A stretch of DNA of 64,000 bases from Alkalihalobacillus deserti (GCF_020734105.1 NZ_JAJAFR010000005.1:1-64000), one strand, 5' to 3'; counted from the first letter of the stretch, positions 1-12,003 are shown. Made by a program: numbers and translations. Notes: a model not told the origin generated them from the letters alone.

Positions 1-107
1 TCCGCCGCTAACCTCATAAGAGCAAGCTCTTAATTAGTTCGCTCGACTTGCATGTATTAGGCACGCCGCCAGCGTTCGTCCTGAGCCAGGATCAAACTCT
101 CCATAAA
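1..107 (-). rRNA. 16S ribosomal RNA, 5' end (partial)
   Basis: The reverse complement of this stretch contains the universal 16S 5' sequence AGAGTTTGATCCTGGCTCAG followed by GACGAACGCTGGCGGCGTG, which is the 27F primer region of bacterial 16S rRNA. The gene reads leftwards out of the window, so only about the first 107 nt are present. It lies directly downstream of gyrA and an HD-GYP gene in the same direction, the position of rrnO in Bacillus. The exact 5' end is estimated from alignment with known Bacillus 16S genes. Confidence 0.97.
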
Positions 108-374
108 AGTGCTTGATTTGTGCTCAAACTGTATCGCTAACGATACGTTGTGATTTTACTAAATCACTTAAAATTGACGAGAAAATCATGTTTTCTCTTT
201 TCGCTTGGCTTTTGTTCAGTTTTCAAAGAACTATGATTTATCACATCGCTCAAAATCAACTTTATTAATGTAACAAACACACATTCTAAAGTCAACCTAT
301 TTTTTCGTGAAGAAAAGGTTTGTTTTAGCGACAAGAATTAATATACCATGATTCATCAGTACAATGCAAGACTT
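108..374 (-). promoter_or_regulatory. rrn tandem promoters P1/P2 and pre-16S leader
   Basis: On the minus strand two sigma-A-type promoters precede 16S. P1 has -35 TTGCAT (364-369) and -10 TATATT (340-345) with an 18 nt spacer; P2 has -35 TTGACT (290-295) and -10 TACATT (267-272) with a 17 nt spacer. The leader then contains TTTGAAAACTGAACAAAAG (about 205-230), a stretch conserved in Bacillus pre-16S leaders. P1 starts just beyond the HD-GYP stop codon. After the P1 -10 comes CTTGTCGCTAA, which is also found after the -10 of the tRNA-cluster promoter near 36068. Confidence 0.8.
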
Positions 375-1460
375 TTATATAATTTCCTTTATATGAATCG
401 ATAACTGTTGAGATAATTGAATAATTTTTTCAGTGTTAAGTAGTTTAACCATTGGCCTTGTTGGCATTTGTTGATCAATAAAGATAATTTCTGCTTCTTC
501 ACCTGAAGATAAACGAACTTTATTTCCTATTGAGGTTTGCACGAGACTTTGTGTCAGTGCTTCCACTACCTTTATATCAAACTTTCCAAATTGCTCTTTT
601 GAAATTTCTTCTAATACTTGGTATGGAGAACGCTTTGTTCTATAAAAACGTTCTGACGTCATAGCGTGATAGACATCTGCTACTGCAACTACCTGACTAA
701 ATAAGTGAATTTTTTCAGAATTAGCACCAAGTGGATAGCCACTCCCATCATAACGTTCATGATGTTGAAGGACTGCTAAGAGAATCATATCTGAGATTCC
801 TGTAATTCCTTTTAACATCTTGTAGCTGTGAATAGGGTGTTTTTTTACTTCTTCAAATTCAACGGATGTTAGAGAAGCTGATTTCTTTAGAATCGAAGGA
901 GAAATTTTTGTCATCCCAACATCTGCTAGAACTCCTGCAAATCCAATCTGTAACCAGTCCCCTTTATCAAGTTTTAATTTATATCCAATATAAACAGATA
1001 AAAGCCCAACATAAACGGAATGGTGATAGATATAGTCCTCTTTGTTACTATAATGATGTAATCGAAGCAATTCCTTAGGTTGCTCAATGACTTTTTCAAT
1101 TAAAGGAACAAAGATTGTTCTTACTTCAAACATTTCAACCTTTCGACCAGCTTGCCATGACCGAAACAATTTTTTGAACTGTTTAACAGCTTCTAAATAC
1201 TCAAAAAGAAACTCATTCTTTTCTAATTTCTTACTTTCAACTTTAACAGCCTCTTCTTCTATGACTTCTAAAGGATTAAACTTCTCTCCATTTGCTAAGA
1301 CGGACTCAACTTCAACTACATTAACTAAGAATAACTTCAAAATATCAATTAATTCATCAGTCAGGACGGTATGCTCCTTTACAATTGGAAAATCTGTTAA
1401 TCCTTCAACATCTTTTGTAATGATACATCCTTTTTGTAGTTGTGCTGGTTTTACCTTCAT
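375..1460 (-). CDS. HD-GYP domain protein with degenerate HD motif
   Basis: The 361-residue protein has an N-terminal region of about 130 residues without a recognised fold and a C-terminal HD-GYP domain (about 140-300). HD-GYP enzymes are di-iron phosphodiesterases that hydrolyse cyclic di-GMP. Visible motifs are HH at 146-147, KKHP at 206-209 and HHERYDGSGYP at 233-243. The family's central HD pair is AD here (A179 D180), so one metal ligand is missing and activity is uncertain. No signal peptide or membrane segment is seen. The gene lies between gyrA and the rrn operon, all in one direction, with a gyrA terminator upstream. The start is ATG with a GAAGGTTG ribosome site. It could be a catalytically dead nucleotide sensor. 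Confidence 0.85.
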   Translation of the reverse strand: MKVKPAQLQKGCIITKDVEGLTDFPIVKEHTVLTDELIDILKLFLVNVVEVESVLANGEKFNPLEVIEEEAVKVESKKLEKNEFLFEYLEAVKQFKKLFRSWQAGRKVEMFEVRTIFVPLIEKVIEQPKELLRLHHYSNKEDYIYHHSVYVGLLSVYIGYKLKLDKGDWLQIGFAGVLADVGMTKISPSILKKSASLTSVEFEEVKKHPIHSYKMLKGITGISDMILLAVLQHHERYDGSGYPLGANSEKIHLFSQVVAVADVYHAMTSERFYRTKRSPYQVLEEISKEQFGKFDIKVVEALTQSLVQTSIGNKVRLSSGEEAEIIFIDQQMPTRPMVKLLNTEKIIQLSQQLSIHIKEII

Positions 1461-1551
1461 CCTGCAACCTTCTTTCTTGAAATAACTCTCTTATTCTTCA
1501 TTATACTAGAAGGCCATACCCCTGAAAAGACACTCCTAATTAAAAGAAAAA

Positions 1552-1598
1552 GAGGATGACTCAGTGGATGTTGTTCTACACCCATCTGAATCATCCTC
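1552..1598 (-). terminator. gyrA terminator
   Basis: The left arm GAGGATGACTCAG-GGATG pairs with CATC-CTGAATCATCCTC around a short loop, directly after the gyrA stop codon. On the minus strand the stem is followed by a U-rich run (complement of 1541-1551), as in intrinsic terminators. Confidence 0.8.
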
Positions 1599-1632
1599 AA
1601 AAAACACACTTTCTTCGTCACTTTTTAAGTCT

Positions 1633-4185
1633 TTATTCTTCACCATTACTATCATTATCACTATCACTAAACTCATCAAGAGCAGTTGTTTCTTCTATTA
1701 TTTCTTCATCACTATCAATCACAATTGCCTCTTCTGTTTCATCATCGATATCCACATCTTCATCGTCGACATCAATTCGTGCAACAGTTGCTACTTCTTC
1801 CCCTTCATTCACTCGGATAAGAGTAACCCCTTGCGTATTACGACCAGTTGTAGAGATTCCATCTACTTGAGTTCTGATAATGACTCCACTCACTGTGATA
1901 ATCATAATATCGTTGTCTGACGAAACGATTTTCAAGGATACAAGAGAACCATTTCTTTCCGTGATATTACATGTTTTAATCCCTTTTCCACCACGGTTTT
2001 GAATACGATATTCTTCAATTGGAGTCCGTTTTCCATATCCTTTTTCGGTTACAATTAAAACGTCTTGACCCTCTTCAATAATATCCATTCCAACAACATG
2101 ATCATCATTAGAAAGTGATATCCCTCTCACACCTGCAGCAGTTCTCCCCATTAAACGAACATCATTTTCAGGGAAGCGAATAGACATTCCTTGCTTTGTT
2201 CCAATGATTAATTCACGACTTCCATCAGTTAGACGAACCCCGTGCAGTTCATCATCTTCACGAAGTGTAATAGCGAATAAACCGCCTTTACGGATATTAG
2301 CAAAGGACGATAACTCTGTTCTTTTAGCCACTCCATACTTTGTTAAAAAGAATAAATAAGCATCATCTCTAAACTCTTCAATCGGAATTACGGTACTTAC
2401 ATACTCACCTTGCTCAATCTGGAGAAGATTAATAATTGGAATTCCTTTCGCCGTACGTCCAAGTTCAGGAATTTCATAGCCTTTTAAGCGATAAACTTTC
2501 CCTTTGTTCGTAAAAAACAGGATCGTATGGTGAGAGTTCGTTGTAAATAGATGTTGAACAAAGTCATTGTCATTTGTCCCCATACCTTGAATTCCCTTAC
2601 CACCACGTTTTTGCGCTCGATAAGTTGAGATTGGCAAACGTTTGACGTAACCATTATGGGAGATCGTAATAACAATATTTGTACGAGGGATTAGATCCTC
2701 ATCTTCAAGATGCTCTTCACTCATTGAAATGACGGTACGACGCTCATCATTAAATTTGGCTTTAATTTCCGAAAGTTCCTCACGAATAATCTCGAGTACT
2801 TTTTCATTATCTCCTAAAATTGCTCTTAGCTCAGCAATACGGGCCATTAAATCATTATATTCTGCTTCAATTTTGTCGCGTTCTAGACCTGTTAAACGTT
2901 GTAGACGCATATCTAATATTGCTTGTGCCTGTTCATAGCTAAGTTCAAACCGCTCCATTAATCCGTTTCTAGCTATCTCAGTGGTTTGTGAAGCACGGAT
3001 CAGACTAATCACTTCATCCAAATGATCGAGTGCAATTCTTAATCCTTCTAGGATATGAGCACGAGCTTCTGCTTTTCGAAGCTCAAATGCTGTACGACGA
3101 CGGATTACAACAACTTGATGGTCAAGGTAATGTTCTAAACATTCTTTTAAGTTAAGTACTTTAGGTCGTCCGCCTACTAATGCTAATAAATTGATCCCAA
3201 AGCTTGATTGTAAAGCTGTTTGTTTATATAAATTATTTAGCAAAACATTAGCATTGGCATCACGTCTTAATTCGATGACAATTCGCATACCCGTACGGTC
3301 AGACTCATCACGAAGGTCAGTAATTCCATCAATCTTCTTTTCTCTTACTAACTCAGCTATTTTTTCAATTAATCTTGCTTTATTCACTTGATATGGAATT
3401 TCTGTAAAAATAATTTTAGACTTGCCATTATGTTCTTCAATATTTGACTTAGCACGTAGCGTGATGGAACCACGCCCTGTTTGATAAGCTTTACGTATTC
3501 CTGAACGTCCTAATATTTCGGCTCCAGTTGGGAAGTCAGGACCAGGAATATACTCCATTAGATCTTGAATCGTTAAATCACGATCCTTTGAAAGAGCTAA
3601 AACTCCATCGATTACTTCTCCTAATTGATGAGGAGGTATATTTGTTGCCATCCCAACTGCGATACCAGATGCGCCATTAACCAAAAGGTTGGGGAATCTT
3701 GCTGGCATAACAACCGGTTCACGTTCACTACCATCGTAGTTATCCTGGTAATCAATTGTGTCTTTGTTAATATCACGAACAAGTTCCATTGATATTTTTG
3801 ACATCTTCGCTTCTGTGTAACGCATAGCTGCAGCAGAGTCACCATCGACAGATCCAAAGTTTCCATGCCCATCAACAAGCATATAACGGAAGCTGAAATC
3901 CTGTGCCATCCGTACCATTGTTTCATACACAGCTGAATCACCATGTGGGTGATACTTACCAATTACTTCACCGACAATACGCGCAGACTTTTTATAAGCT
4001 TTATCTGAAGTCATCCCTAACTCGTTCATTGCATATAAAATACGGCGATGTACAGGTTTCAATCCATCTCGTACATCAGGTAAAGCACGACTTACGATAA
4101 CACTCATTGCATAATCCATAAATGAGGACTGCATTTCCTGACTTATATTTCTTGCTTTCACTCTTAGATTATCTTGCTCAGCCAT
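1633..4185 (-). CDS. gyrA: DNA gyrase subunit A
   Basis: This is the breakage-reunion subunit of DNA gyrase, which introduces negative supercoils as a GyrA2GyrB2 tetramer. The catalytic tyrosine is Y123 in AMRYTEAKM. The quinolone-determining positions are the sensitive types S84 and E88 (HGDSAVYET). The C-terminal beta-pinwheel domain carries a GyrA-box of the form QKRGGKG. At 850 residues it is longer than many GyrA proteins because of a tail of about 50 residues made almost only of Asp, Glu, Ser and Thr. An acidic tail can tune DNA wrapping, and acid-rich surfaces are common in halotolerant bacteria; a link here is inference. It lies downstream of gyrB but is separated by 167 nt that hold a repeat element. 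Confidence 0.98.
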   Translation of the reverse strand: MAEQDNLRVKARNISQEMQSSFMDYAMSVIVSRALPDVRDGLKPVHRRILYAMNELGMTSDKAYKKSARIVGEVIGKYHPHGDSAVYETMVRMAQDFSFRYMLVDGHGNFGSVDGDSAAAMRYTEAKMSKISMELVRDINKDTIDYQDNYDGSEREPVVMPARFPNLLVNGASGIAVGMATNIPPHQLGEVIDGVLALSKDRDLTIQDLMEYIPGPDFPTGAEILGRSGIRKAYQTGRGSITLRAKSNIEEHNGKSKIIFTEIPYQVNKARLIEKIAELVREKKIDGITDLRDESDRTGMRIVIELRRDANANVLLNNLYKQTALQSSFGINLLALVGGRPKVLNLKECLEHYLDHQVVVIRRRTAFELRKAEARAHILEGLRIALDHLDEVISLIRASQTTEIARNGLMERFELSYEQAQAILDMRLQRLTGLERDKIEAEYNDLMARIAELRAILGDNEKVLEIIREELSEIKAKFNDERRTVISMSEEHLEDEDLIPRTNIVITISHNGYVKRLPISTYRAQKRGGKGIQGMGTNDNDFVQHLFTTNSHHTILFFTNKGKVYRLKGYEIPELGRTAKGIPIINLLQIEQGEYVSTVIPIEEFRDDAYLFFLTKYGVAKRTELSSFANIRKGGLFAITLREDDELHGVRLTDGSRELIIGTKQGMSIRFPENDVRLMGRTAAGVRGISLSNDDHVVGMDIIEEGQDVLIVTEKGYGKRTPIEEYRIQNRGGKGIKTCNITERNGSLVSLKIVSSDNDIMIITVSGVIIRTQVDGISTTGRNTQGVTLIRVNEGEEVATVARIDVDDEDVDIDDETEEAIVIDSDEEIIEETTALDEFSDSDNDSNGEE

Positions 4186-4245
4186 TAATTATAAACCTCC
4201 ATCTCCAAGCCTATGTGTGCTTGCGTGTTCCCAAGGTGTTAGTAT

Positions 4246-4333
4246 GCAATGGCTCCGTACGCTACGTGTGTGCTCACCCTTTTAAAAAAGTCACAGAGTG
4301 AGCTTCAAACCACGCAGCGGCTTCGCTCATTGC
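4246..4333 (-). repeat. Structured intergenic repeat element, copy a
   Basis: Read on the minus strand it begins GCAATGAGCGAAGCCGCTGC and ends GTACGGAGCCATTGC, matching the ends of the copies near 17.4, 19.5, 21.6 and 32.7 kb. The outer stem is GCAATG/CATTGC. The second stem GCTGCGTG/CACGTAGC differs in sequence from the other copies but still pairs. An internal stem GCTCAC/GTGAGC is private to this copy. It sits in the gyrB-gyrA gap on the transcribed strand. Confidence 0.7.
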
Positions 4334-4352
4334 AGTAGTTACTGTAACTATT

Positions 4353-6296
<1,944 letters not shown>

Positions 6297-6470
6297 TCAA
6301 TATCGATCTTATCATTTCCACTCTCGTAAACCATTTATATAAAGTTTGTTTTTTAAGCTAAATCACAGCTTTATTCGCACATATCAATTAGAATCTGTTG
6401 GAATACTGCCATAGAAATATTCCGAACATTTTATTATACCATTAATTCTTTAATATGGATATAGGTACGA

Positions 6471-6764
6471 CTAAGGTTCAATCTCTTCTTCTGTTTCTAC
6501 ATTCATGTCTAATAAGGCTTGACCCTGAGCTCGACGATTTAACGTTAACGAAGAAACAGGTGAATAGTAGATTTCGTCATTGGTTAAAACAACCGATTTA
6601 ATATAGTCCTTCGAAATGATGATTTTCTTTTTACGCTTTTCTTCCTCCTTCAAATGCGTGCCCGTAACCTGCGATTGTTCTTGAACATCCCAATTCAAGA
6701 TAGCGATAATGTCTTTTGATCTGATAATGACATCTCCACCTAAATGTATAAACAATTGCTCCAC
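6471..6764 (-). CDS. remB: RemB-like extracellular matrix regulatory protein (DUF370)
   Basis: The 97-residue protein begins MEQLFIHLGGDVIIRSKDII, the hallmark of the RemA/RemB (DUF370, YaaB) family. Bacillus RemA is a DNA-binding ring-forming protein that activates matrix and osmoprotection genes; RemB is its paralogue encoded between recF and gyrB, exactly the position here. It starts 9 nt after the recF stop, so the two are probably cotranscribed. The C-terminal part is rich in Glu. A function in biofilm control is from family knowledge, not from this sequence. Confidence 0.88.
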   Translation of the reverse strand: MEQLFIHLGGDVIIRSKDIIAILNWDVQEQSQVTGTHLKEEEKRKKKIIISKDYIKSVVLTNDEIYYSPVSSLTLNRRAQGQALLDMNVETEEEIEP

Positions 6765-6773
6765 CGCCTCAAT

Positions 6774-7886
6774 TTATTGAGAAAGAATTGTACCTTCTGA
6801 CACAGTCCATATTTTCGCTTGATCCAATGTTTTTTTGTTAATGCCACTTATATTAGTTGTTGTCACAAACGTTTGTACACGAGTTTGAATCGTTTGAAGT
6901 AAGTGAGACTGCCTATAATCATCTAACTCTGATAAGACATCATCCAAAAGAAGAATGGGATACTCACCTATTTCTGAATAAATTAATTCAATTTCGGCTA
7001 ATTTAAGTGCAAGTGCTGTTGTTCGTTGCTGACCTTGAGATCCGTACGTTTGTACATCGTGACCGTTAATAGAAAAACCTAGATCATCTCGATGTGGTCC
7101 AAATAAAGTGACTCCCCGTCCAATTTCACGCAATTTTTGTTTTTTGTACATAAGATAGAATTCTTCTTTTATTTTCGACAAATCCATCTCATCTGATACG
7201 TTAGTTGACGGTAGATACCGAATCTCTAGTTTTTCTTTTCCTCTACTGATATCATGATGGATCGGCTCAGCCCATTTTTGAAGTCGTTTAATAAACTCAA
7301 ATCTTCTTTTCGTCACTTCTGCAGCTAACACAATTAATTGATCTGTTAACACTTCTAACATCTCTGATGAACCTTTACCAATCTGTAGGGACTTAAGTAA
7401 GTGATTTCTTTGGAGGAGAACTTTTTGATAAAGTCCTAAATGATATAAATAAACACGACTAATTTGCCCTATTTCCATATCTAAGAATCTTCTTCTTACT
7501 TGCGGGCTTCCCTTTACAAGATTTAAATCTTCTGGAGCAAACATGACTACGTTAGCCGCACCAATATATTCACTAAGCTTCTTTTGTTCTAAGCCATTTA
7601 ATTTACCCTTCTTTCCTTTCATCGAAAGAATAAGTTCTATTTCTAGTTGGCTAGATTTCTTTTCTATCTTTCCTTTAATTCTTGCAAATTCCTCTCCCCA
7701 ACCAATTAATTCTTTATCCTTTGATGTGCGGTGGGATTTTGCCAGCGCAAGAACATAAATAGCTTCAATGATATTGGTTTTCCCCTGAGCATTTTCCCCT
7801 ATGAAGACATTTACTTGATGATCAAATGCTAATTCCACTGTTTTATAATTGCGGAATTGCCGTAAAGTCAGTTGTTTCAAATTCAA
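6774..7886 (-). CDS. recF: DNA replication and repair protein RecF
   Basis: RecF is an SMC-like ATPase that acts with RecO and RecR to load RecA at gaps and stalled forks. The Walker A motif is GENAQGKTN (about 32-40). The ABC signature is in [19 protein letters not shown] and Walker B is [11 protein letters not shown] near the C-terminus. At 370 residues it has the usual length. It begins 12 nt after yaaA in the conserved dnaA-dnaN-yaaA-recF order. The start ATG is preceded by GGGGGATGC. Confidence 0.97.
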   Translation of the reverse strand: MNLKQLTLRQFRNYKTVELAFDHQVNVFIGENAQGKTNIIEAIYVLALAKSHRTSKDKELIGWGEEFARIKGKIEKKSSQLEIELILSMKGKKGKLNGLEQKKLSEYIGAANVVMFAPEDLNLVKGSPQVRRRFLDMEIGQISRVYLYHLGLYQKVLLQRNHLLKSLQIGKGSSEMLEVLTDQLIVLAAEVTKRRFEFIKRLQKWAEPIHHDISRGKEKLEIRYLPSTNVSDEMDLSKIKEEFYLMYKKQKLREIGRGVTLFGPHRDDLGFSINGHDVQTYGSQGQQRTTALALKLAEIELIYSEIGEYPILLLDDVLSELDDYRQSHLLQTIQTRVQTFVTTTNISGINKKTLDQAKIWTVSEGTILSQ

Positions 7887-7898
7887 AAGGGCATCCCC

Positions 7899-8120
7899 CT
7901 ATTTATTGACAATTTGATATTTCGTCCCATCTGCAAGAGTTATAAGATCTCCAGATACAAGCTTTTTGCCACGGCGATTTTCTTCTTCACCATTGACATA
8001 AACGATAAACTCAGAAAGATACCATTTTGCCATACCACCTGTATCAATAACTCCTGCTTCTTTTAGCATTTGCCCTAATGTTATGTAAGCTGTTGAAATG
8101 ACGATATGATCCACCTTCAT
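7899..8120 (-). CDS. yaaA: S4 domain protein YaaA
   Basis: A small S4-type RNA-binding protein of 73 residues, encoded between dnaN and recF in Bacillus. YaaA has been linked to large-subunit assembly in the literature. The core TLGQMLKEAGVIDTGGMAKWYL and VNGEEENRRGKKL are S4 features. A longer reading from 8174 adds 18 residues with no similarity to the family; I chose the ATG at 8120 because it gives the standard length and has GAAAGAG just upstream. Confidence 0.9.
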   Translation of the reverse strand: MKVDHIVISTAYITLGQMLKEAGVIDTGGMAKWYLSEFIVYVNGEEENRRGKKLVSGDLITLADGTKYQIVNK

Positions 8121-8373
8121 CACTCTTTCTGTTTTAATATAAATTTTATTTATGTAGCAAAGTGAAGACAGCAAATCATTAGGTGAGTTGCTGTCTACTT
8201 TGAACCTTCATTCGATTATCTATCTTTATATTGTACTAAACCAAGGCAACCAAGCCAAGTCTTTGTTAAAAGAAGTTGCTTTTATCTATTTGCAGTAAAC
8301 TTCAGTATACTGCAAACAACTTCGAAGTAGCAATTATCGTTAGATGTCTTTACTTTATTCAAGTTCCTTAAAA

Positions 8374-9513
8374 TTAATACGTGCGGACCGGTGAAAACAG
8401 ATGTAAGTAATGATCGTCGTCTATCGGACGGATCACAAATGGACTCATCGCACCGGTAAATACGATATCAAATTCCTCACTATCCATTACTTTTAATGCA
8501 TCAATAATATTTTTCCCGTTAAAGGATATTCGCATTTCTTCACCTTGCATTTGTGTTTCGATGTTTTCTGTTACTTTCCCGACTTCAGGAGAGATAGACG
8601 TAATCTCAATAAGTCCATTATTTAAGGTTTTTAAATTAATAACATTATTCTTTCCTTCTCTAGACAAAAGAAGAGCTCGTTCAAGTGTTTGGAGGAAAGG
8701 TTTTGTCTTTAATTTGAGTGTTGTTTTAGATTGTGTCGGAATCATGCTTTTGGTAACAGGGTACTTTCCTTCAAGCAACCTAGAGAAAAATAAAAGGTTT
8801 TTCATTTTAAACAATACTTGATTTTCAGTTACAACGACATCAATCAATTCATGGTTATCGTCAATAATTTTACTTAATTCATTTAAACTTTTTCCAGGTA
8901 TTACCACATTGGAAAAAGTTAAGCTTTCATCATTTTTTTCTATCGTCGCTTTTCTCATTGCAAGACGATGACTATCTGTTGCAGTACAGATCAATGTATT
9001 ATCTTCCGTTTCTAAGTTTACACCTGTCAACACCGGACGTGTTTCCTGAGTGGACACAGCGAACACAGTTTGGCGTATGACGTTCTTTAACATATCTTGA
9101 GGTAAACGGAATAATAAATTCTCTTCTAGTTGCGGTAACCGAGGATATTCTTCAGGGTCAAGACCAATTAAATTGAAAACAGATGATCCAGAACGAATAG
9201 TTGTTGCAAACTGATTTTGAACAATAAGTTCGATCTCACTGCCCGGAAGTTTTTTTACGATCTCAGCAAAGAAGCGAGCTTGTAAGACGATACTCCCTTG
9301 TTCTTCAATTCTTACAATTTCAAAGCCTTCTTCTTCTTTTGGGATAAATGTTTCGATTGAAATATCGGAATCGCTACCTGTAAGAGTTAACCCTTCTGAA
9401 TGTGCAACGATTTTTATTCCGGTTAATATCGGAATCGTTGTTCTTGAAGAAACAGCTTTTGTAACATTTTGAACATCATGAACAAATCGATCTCGATCAA
9501 TTGAAAAACGCAT
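8374..9513 (-). CDS. dnaN: DNA polymerase III beta sliding clamp
   Basis: DnaN forms the dimeric ring that tethers the replicative polymerase to DNA. The 379-residue length and the three repeated clamp folds fit the family, as do DSHRLAMRKA, LEGKYPVTKSMIP and the C-terminal LFSPVRTY, which contributes to the partner-binding pocket. It follows dnaA after a 176 nt gap holding the origin unwinding element. AGGAG lies upstream of the ATG. Confidence 0.98.
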   Translation of the reverse strand: MRFSIDRDRFVHDVQNVTKAVSSRTTIPILTGIKIVAHSEGLTLTGSDSDISIETFIPKEEEGFEIVRIEEQGSIVLQARFFAEIVKKLPGSEIELIVQNQFATTIRSGSSVFNLIGLDPEEYPRLPQLEENLLFRLPQDMLKNVIRQTVFAVSTQETRPVLTGVNLETEDNTLICTATDSHRLAMRKATIEKNDESLTFSNVVIPGKSLNELSKIIDDNHELIDVVVTENQVLFKMKNLLFFSRLLEGKYPVTKSMIPTQSKTTLKLKTKPFLQTLERALLLSREGKNNVINLKTLNNGLIEITSISPEVGKVTENIETQMQGEEMRISFNGKNIIDALKVMDSEEFDIVFTGAMSPFVIRPIDDDHYLHLFSPVRTY

Positions 9514-9536
9514 AATAAAACTCCTTAATAAGTATA

Positions 9537-9670
9537 TTTATGTTTTAAAAAAGTAGTAATAGTAGTAATAGGGGCTGTGAATATGTGGATAAATCAAACA
9601 GTCGTTAAAATACCAGTCTATCCACATGTGGGTAATGTGTTGATAGACTGGTTCACTTTATTCACAGTGT
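9537..9670. other. Origin unwinding element (incC-type) with DnaA-trios
   Basis: Read on the dnaA strand this gap shows, in order, a perfect DnaA box TTATCCACA (9584-9592), an adjacent weaker box TATTCACAG (9575-9583), a GC cluster CCCC (9571-9574), a run of TAC/TAT trinucleotides (9552-9570) and an A+T-rich stretch. This is the layout of the Bacillus basal unwinding system, where DnaA spreads from the boxes onto DnaA-trios to open the duplex. Further boxes are CTATCCACA (9618-9626), its inverted neighbour TGTGGGTAA (9627-9635) and TTATTCACA (9658-9666). An inverted repeat ACCAGTCTATC/GATAGACTGGT (9612-9622, 9642-9652) encloses the middle pair. Confidence 0.88.
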
Positions 9671-9689
9671 GCACAATGGATTTTCTGAT

Positions 9690-11042
9690 TTAATTTCTTA
9701 ATAGATCGGTTAGCTCTTGTACTTTATCTTGTAATTCTTGATCTATTACTAGAAGTTTGGAAATCTTTTCATGAGCGTGAATGACTGTCGTATGATCGCG
9801 ACCGCCAAACTCACTTCCGATTTTAGGTAAAGAGGAATCGGTTAATTCCCTAGATAAATACATAGCAATTTGTCTTGGAAACGCTACTGACTTTGTGCGT
9901 TTTTTTGCTTTGAAATCCTCTAACTTCACATGATAATGCTCACCAACAAGTTTTTGGATATCTGTAATCGTTAGAATTCTTGGCTTGGAATTCGGAATAA
10001 TATCTTTTAACGCTTCAGCTGCTAAATCAGCATTCATATCTTGATTAATGAGGGAAGAATATGCGACAACGCGAATGAGTGCACCTTCAAGTTCTCTGAT
10101 ATTTGTATCTATTTGATTAGCGATATAAAGCATAACCTCGTTAGGAATATCGAGATTTTCTGCTTTTGCTTTTTTGCGCAAAATAGCAATTCTTGTTTCG
10201 AGGTCTGGAGGCGTGATATCTGTTATTAAGCCCCATTCGAATCTTGATCTAAGACGATCCTCTAAAGTTGGTATTTCTTTAGGTGGTCGGTCACTTGATA
10301 TTACAATTTGCTTTGACTCCTCGTGCAATGCGTTAAATGTATGGAAAAATTCTTCTTGCGTTTGTTCTTTCCCTGCTAAAAATTGAATATCATCAATAAG
10401 TAGAACATCGACGTTGCGATATTTGTTTCGAAAATGAACTGCTTTATTATCACGAATGGCATTGATAAATTCATTGGTGAACTTTTCAGATGATAAATAA
10501 ACAACTTTTGCATTTGGATTATGATCCATTACATAATGGCCAATTGCATGCATTAAATGGGTTTTTCCTAACCCCACTCCTCCGTAAATGAACAGTGGGT
10601 TATAAGCTTTAGCTGGTGCTTCAGCAACTGCTAAAGAGGCAGCGTGAGCAAAACGATTTCCGGATCCAATGACGAATGTATCAAACGTATATTTATCATT
10701 TAACATCGTTTTCTGCGGTGAATTCCCAGAATTGCCATCATACCTAGCTTGTCTTTTTGGGATAGGCTCAGGAATAAAATCTTCTTCCATTTCGTGTTGT
10801 GGAATCACGAATTTAGGCTTAAGACGAGTTCCTGTCAGTTGCTCTATCGTGTCAGAGGTGAGCTCTGCATAATGGTCTTCTAACCAATCACGTGCAAATT
10901 CGTTAGGTGCGGTGATGACAATCATGTCATTTTGAATGTCATTAGCTTTAGTGGCTTTCAACCATGTCTCAAAACTAGGCTTGCTGACCTTTTTTTCTAT
11001 TTCAGCTAACGCCTGGTCCCATAAATCATGGATATTCTCCAA
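9690..11042 (-). CDS. dnaA: Chromosomal replication initiator DnaA
   Basis: DnaA binds origin boxes, oligomerises with ATP and opens the duplex. Domain I is at 1-80, followed by a short linker. The AAA+ domain has Walker [11 protein letters not shown] and Walker B LLIDDIQF, with [11 protein letters not shown] as box VII. Domain IV ends with the box-binding signature [19 protein letters not shown]. The 450-residue length is typical. Box fields lie both upstream and downstream, so autoregulation is expected. The start ATG has GAAGGAGGCG upstream. Confidence 0.98.
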   Translation of the reverse strand: MENIHDLWDQALAEIEKKVSKPSFETWLKATKANDIQNDMIVITAPNEFARDWLEDHYAELTSDTIEQLTGTRLKPKFVIPQHEMEEDFIPEPIPKRQARYDGNSGNSPQKTMLNDKYTFDTFVIGSGNRFAHAASLAVAEAPAKAYNPLFIYGGVGLGKTHLMHAIGHYVMDHNPNAKVVYLSSEKFTNEFINAIRDNKAVHFRNKYRNVDVLLIDDIQFLAGKEQTQEEFFHTFNALHEESKQIVISSDRPPKEIPTLEDRLRSRFEWGLITDITPPDLETRIAILRKKAKAENLDIPNEVMLYIANQIDTNIRELEGALIRVVAYSSLINQDMNADLAAEALKDIIPNSKPRILTITDIQKLVGEHYHVKLEDFKAKKRTKSVAFPRQIAMYLSRELTDSSLPKIGSEFGGRDHTTVIHAHEKISKLLVIDQELQDKVQELTDLLRN

Positions 11043-11520
11043 ATTTTTCGCCTCCTTCTTTCTAAATAACGAACAACAAATACGAACTTGTCGAACGTTT
11101 GTACAAGCTCGTGGATACAGTCGAATAAATATACATTCACAGTTAAATGTGTGGAAATATTAATATAGTAGAAAAGCATCAAAAGATAAGTTCTGAACAG
11201 GTTGTGGAGAAGTGCGTACACAGCTTATTAAAAGATGTCCACAACTTTACCCACAGGCTGTGGACAAAATTAAGTATGCTATACTTGTCCACGAATGAAA
11301 CCAAATCAATCATAGCAAAAAAAACCTGTAGTCGCAACGGTTTGTTGTATTTATCCACATAACACCTTATCTTGTGTTTAAAAAGTATCCACAACACAAC
11401 ATATGTGTGTAAGTTGTCGATAAAGATGGGGATGACTCGTAAAATGTCGAATGACGCTTATCCACAGGTGGTTTTTGGTGAACTTAAATGAGTTTTGTTA
11501 AACGAATGATTTGGTGAACT
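11043..11520. other. oriC, upstream DnaA-box field
   Basis: The gap between the divergent dnaA and rpmH genes holds many DnaA boxes. Perfect TTATCCACA copies are at 11351-11359 and 11458-11466. Near matches are TTACCCACA (11247-11255), TGTGGACAA (11259-11267, minus strand), TTGTCCACG (11285-11293) and GTATCCACA (11385-11393). Together with the dnaA-dnaN gap this makes a bipartite origin of the Bacillus type. Short open frames that cross this stretch have no ribosome sites and are not genes. Confidence 0.92.
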
Positions 11521-11555
11521 TGAAAGAGGGGTTTATTGGCTAAAAAAAGTGATTC

Positions 11556-11585
11556 TTGACAAAAAGGGTAGAAGTTCTTTATAAT
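11556..11585 (+). promoter_or_regulatory. rpmH promoter
   Basis: The sigma-A consensus -35 TTGACA (11556-11561) and -10 TATAAT (11580-11585) are separated by 18 nt, about 50 nt upstream of rpmH. Both hexamers are perfect, as expected for a ribosomal protein gene. Confidence 0.85.
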
Positions 11586-11633
11586 TTACAAGAATGTCTT
11601 TGGAAATAGTTAATCCTCAGGGAGGTGTTATAG

Positions 11634-11771
11634 ATGGGAAAACCAACATTTCAACCGAATAATCGTAAGCGTAAAAAGGTACACGGTTTCCGTGCACGTA
11701 TGAGCACAAAAAATGGCCGTAAAGTATTAGCTCGTCGTCGTCGTAAAGGAAGAAAGGTATTATCTGCATAG
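11634..11771 (+). CDS. rpmH: 50S ribosomal protein L34
   Basis: A 45-residue, strongly basic protein. It begins [20 protein letters not shown] and continues [20 protein letters not shown], which matches L34. The ribosome site GGAGGTG lies 9 nt before the ATG. It is the first gene to the right of oriC, followed by a terminator and then rnpA, the conserved order in bacteria. Confidence 0.98.
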   Translation: MGKPTFQPNNRKRKKVHGFRARMSTKNGRKVLARRRRKGRKVLSA

Positions 11772-11797
11772 GCCACTGATTGTCAGTGGTCTTTTTC
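11772..11797 (+). terminator. rpmH terminator
   Basis: GCCACTGA and TCAGTGGT pair around a 3 nt loop, followed by CTTTTTC, directly after the rpmH stop. Confidence 0.8.
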
Positions 11798-11804
11798 TTC
11801 TTTT

Positions 11805-11902
11805 AGAGTTCGTCCCAAAAGAAAAAAATGAAGCTTTTGGGACGAACTCTAAGCAATGAGCGAAGTAGTTGCCATTGGTGAGAGAATAATCTCTCACCAA
11901 TG
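11805..11902 (+). repeat. Perfect hairpin plus truncated repeat element, copy b
   Basis: A 17 bp perfect hairpin (11805-11821 with 11834-11850) is followed immediately by AAGCAATGAGCGAAG and then TTGCCATTG, the two ends of the intergenic element with the middle missing (11851-11877). A second hairpin TTGGTGAGAG/CTCTCACCAA follows. The hairpin-then-AAGCAATGAG junction is the same as in the noc, spo0J and rplI copies. Confidence 0.6.
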
Positions 11903-12003
11903 ACACTATCATCCTTTTTAACTATAGAAGATTAAAGTGAGCGAACCTTTTCCAACTTGTTATTACCTATAATATGTACTTGCTAGATTGAGGAGTGTAG
12001 AAG

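Noticed and set aside
1556-1920. Open frames opposite the gyrA 3' end
   Set aside because: They mirror the acidic GyrA tail in antisense and have no ribosome site.
11006-11397. Several overlapping frames in the oriC region
   Set aside because: They cross DnaA boxes, lack ribosome sites and have no family features; the stretch is the origin.
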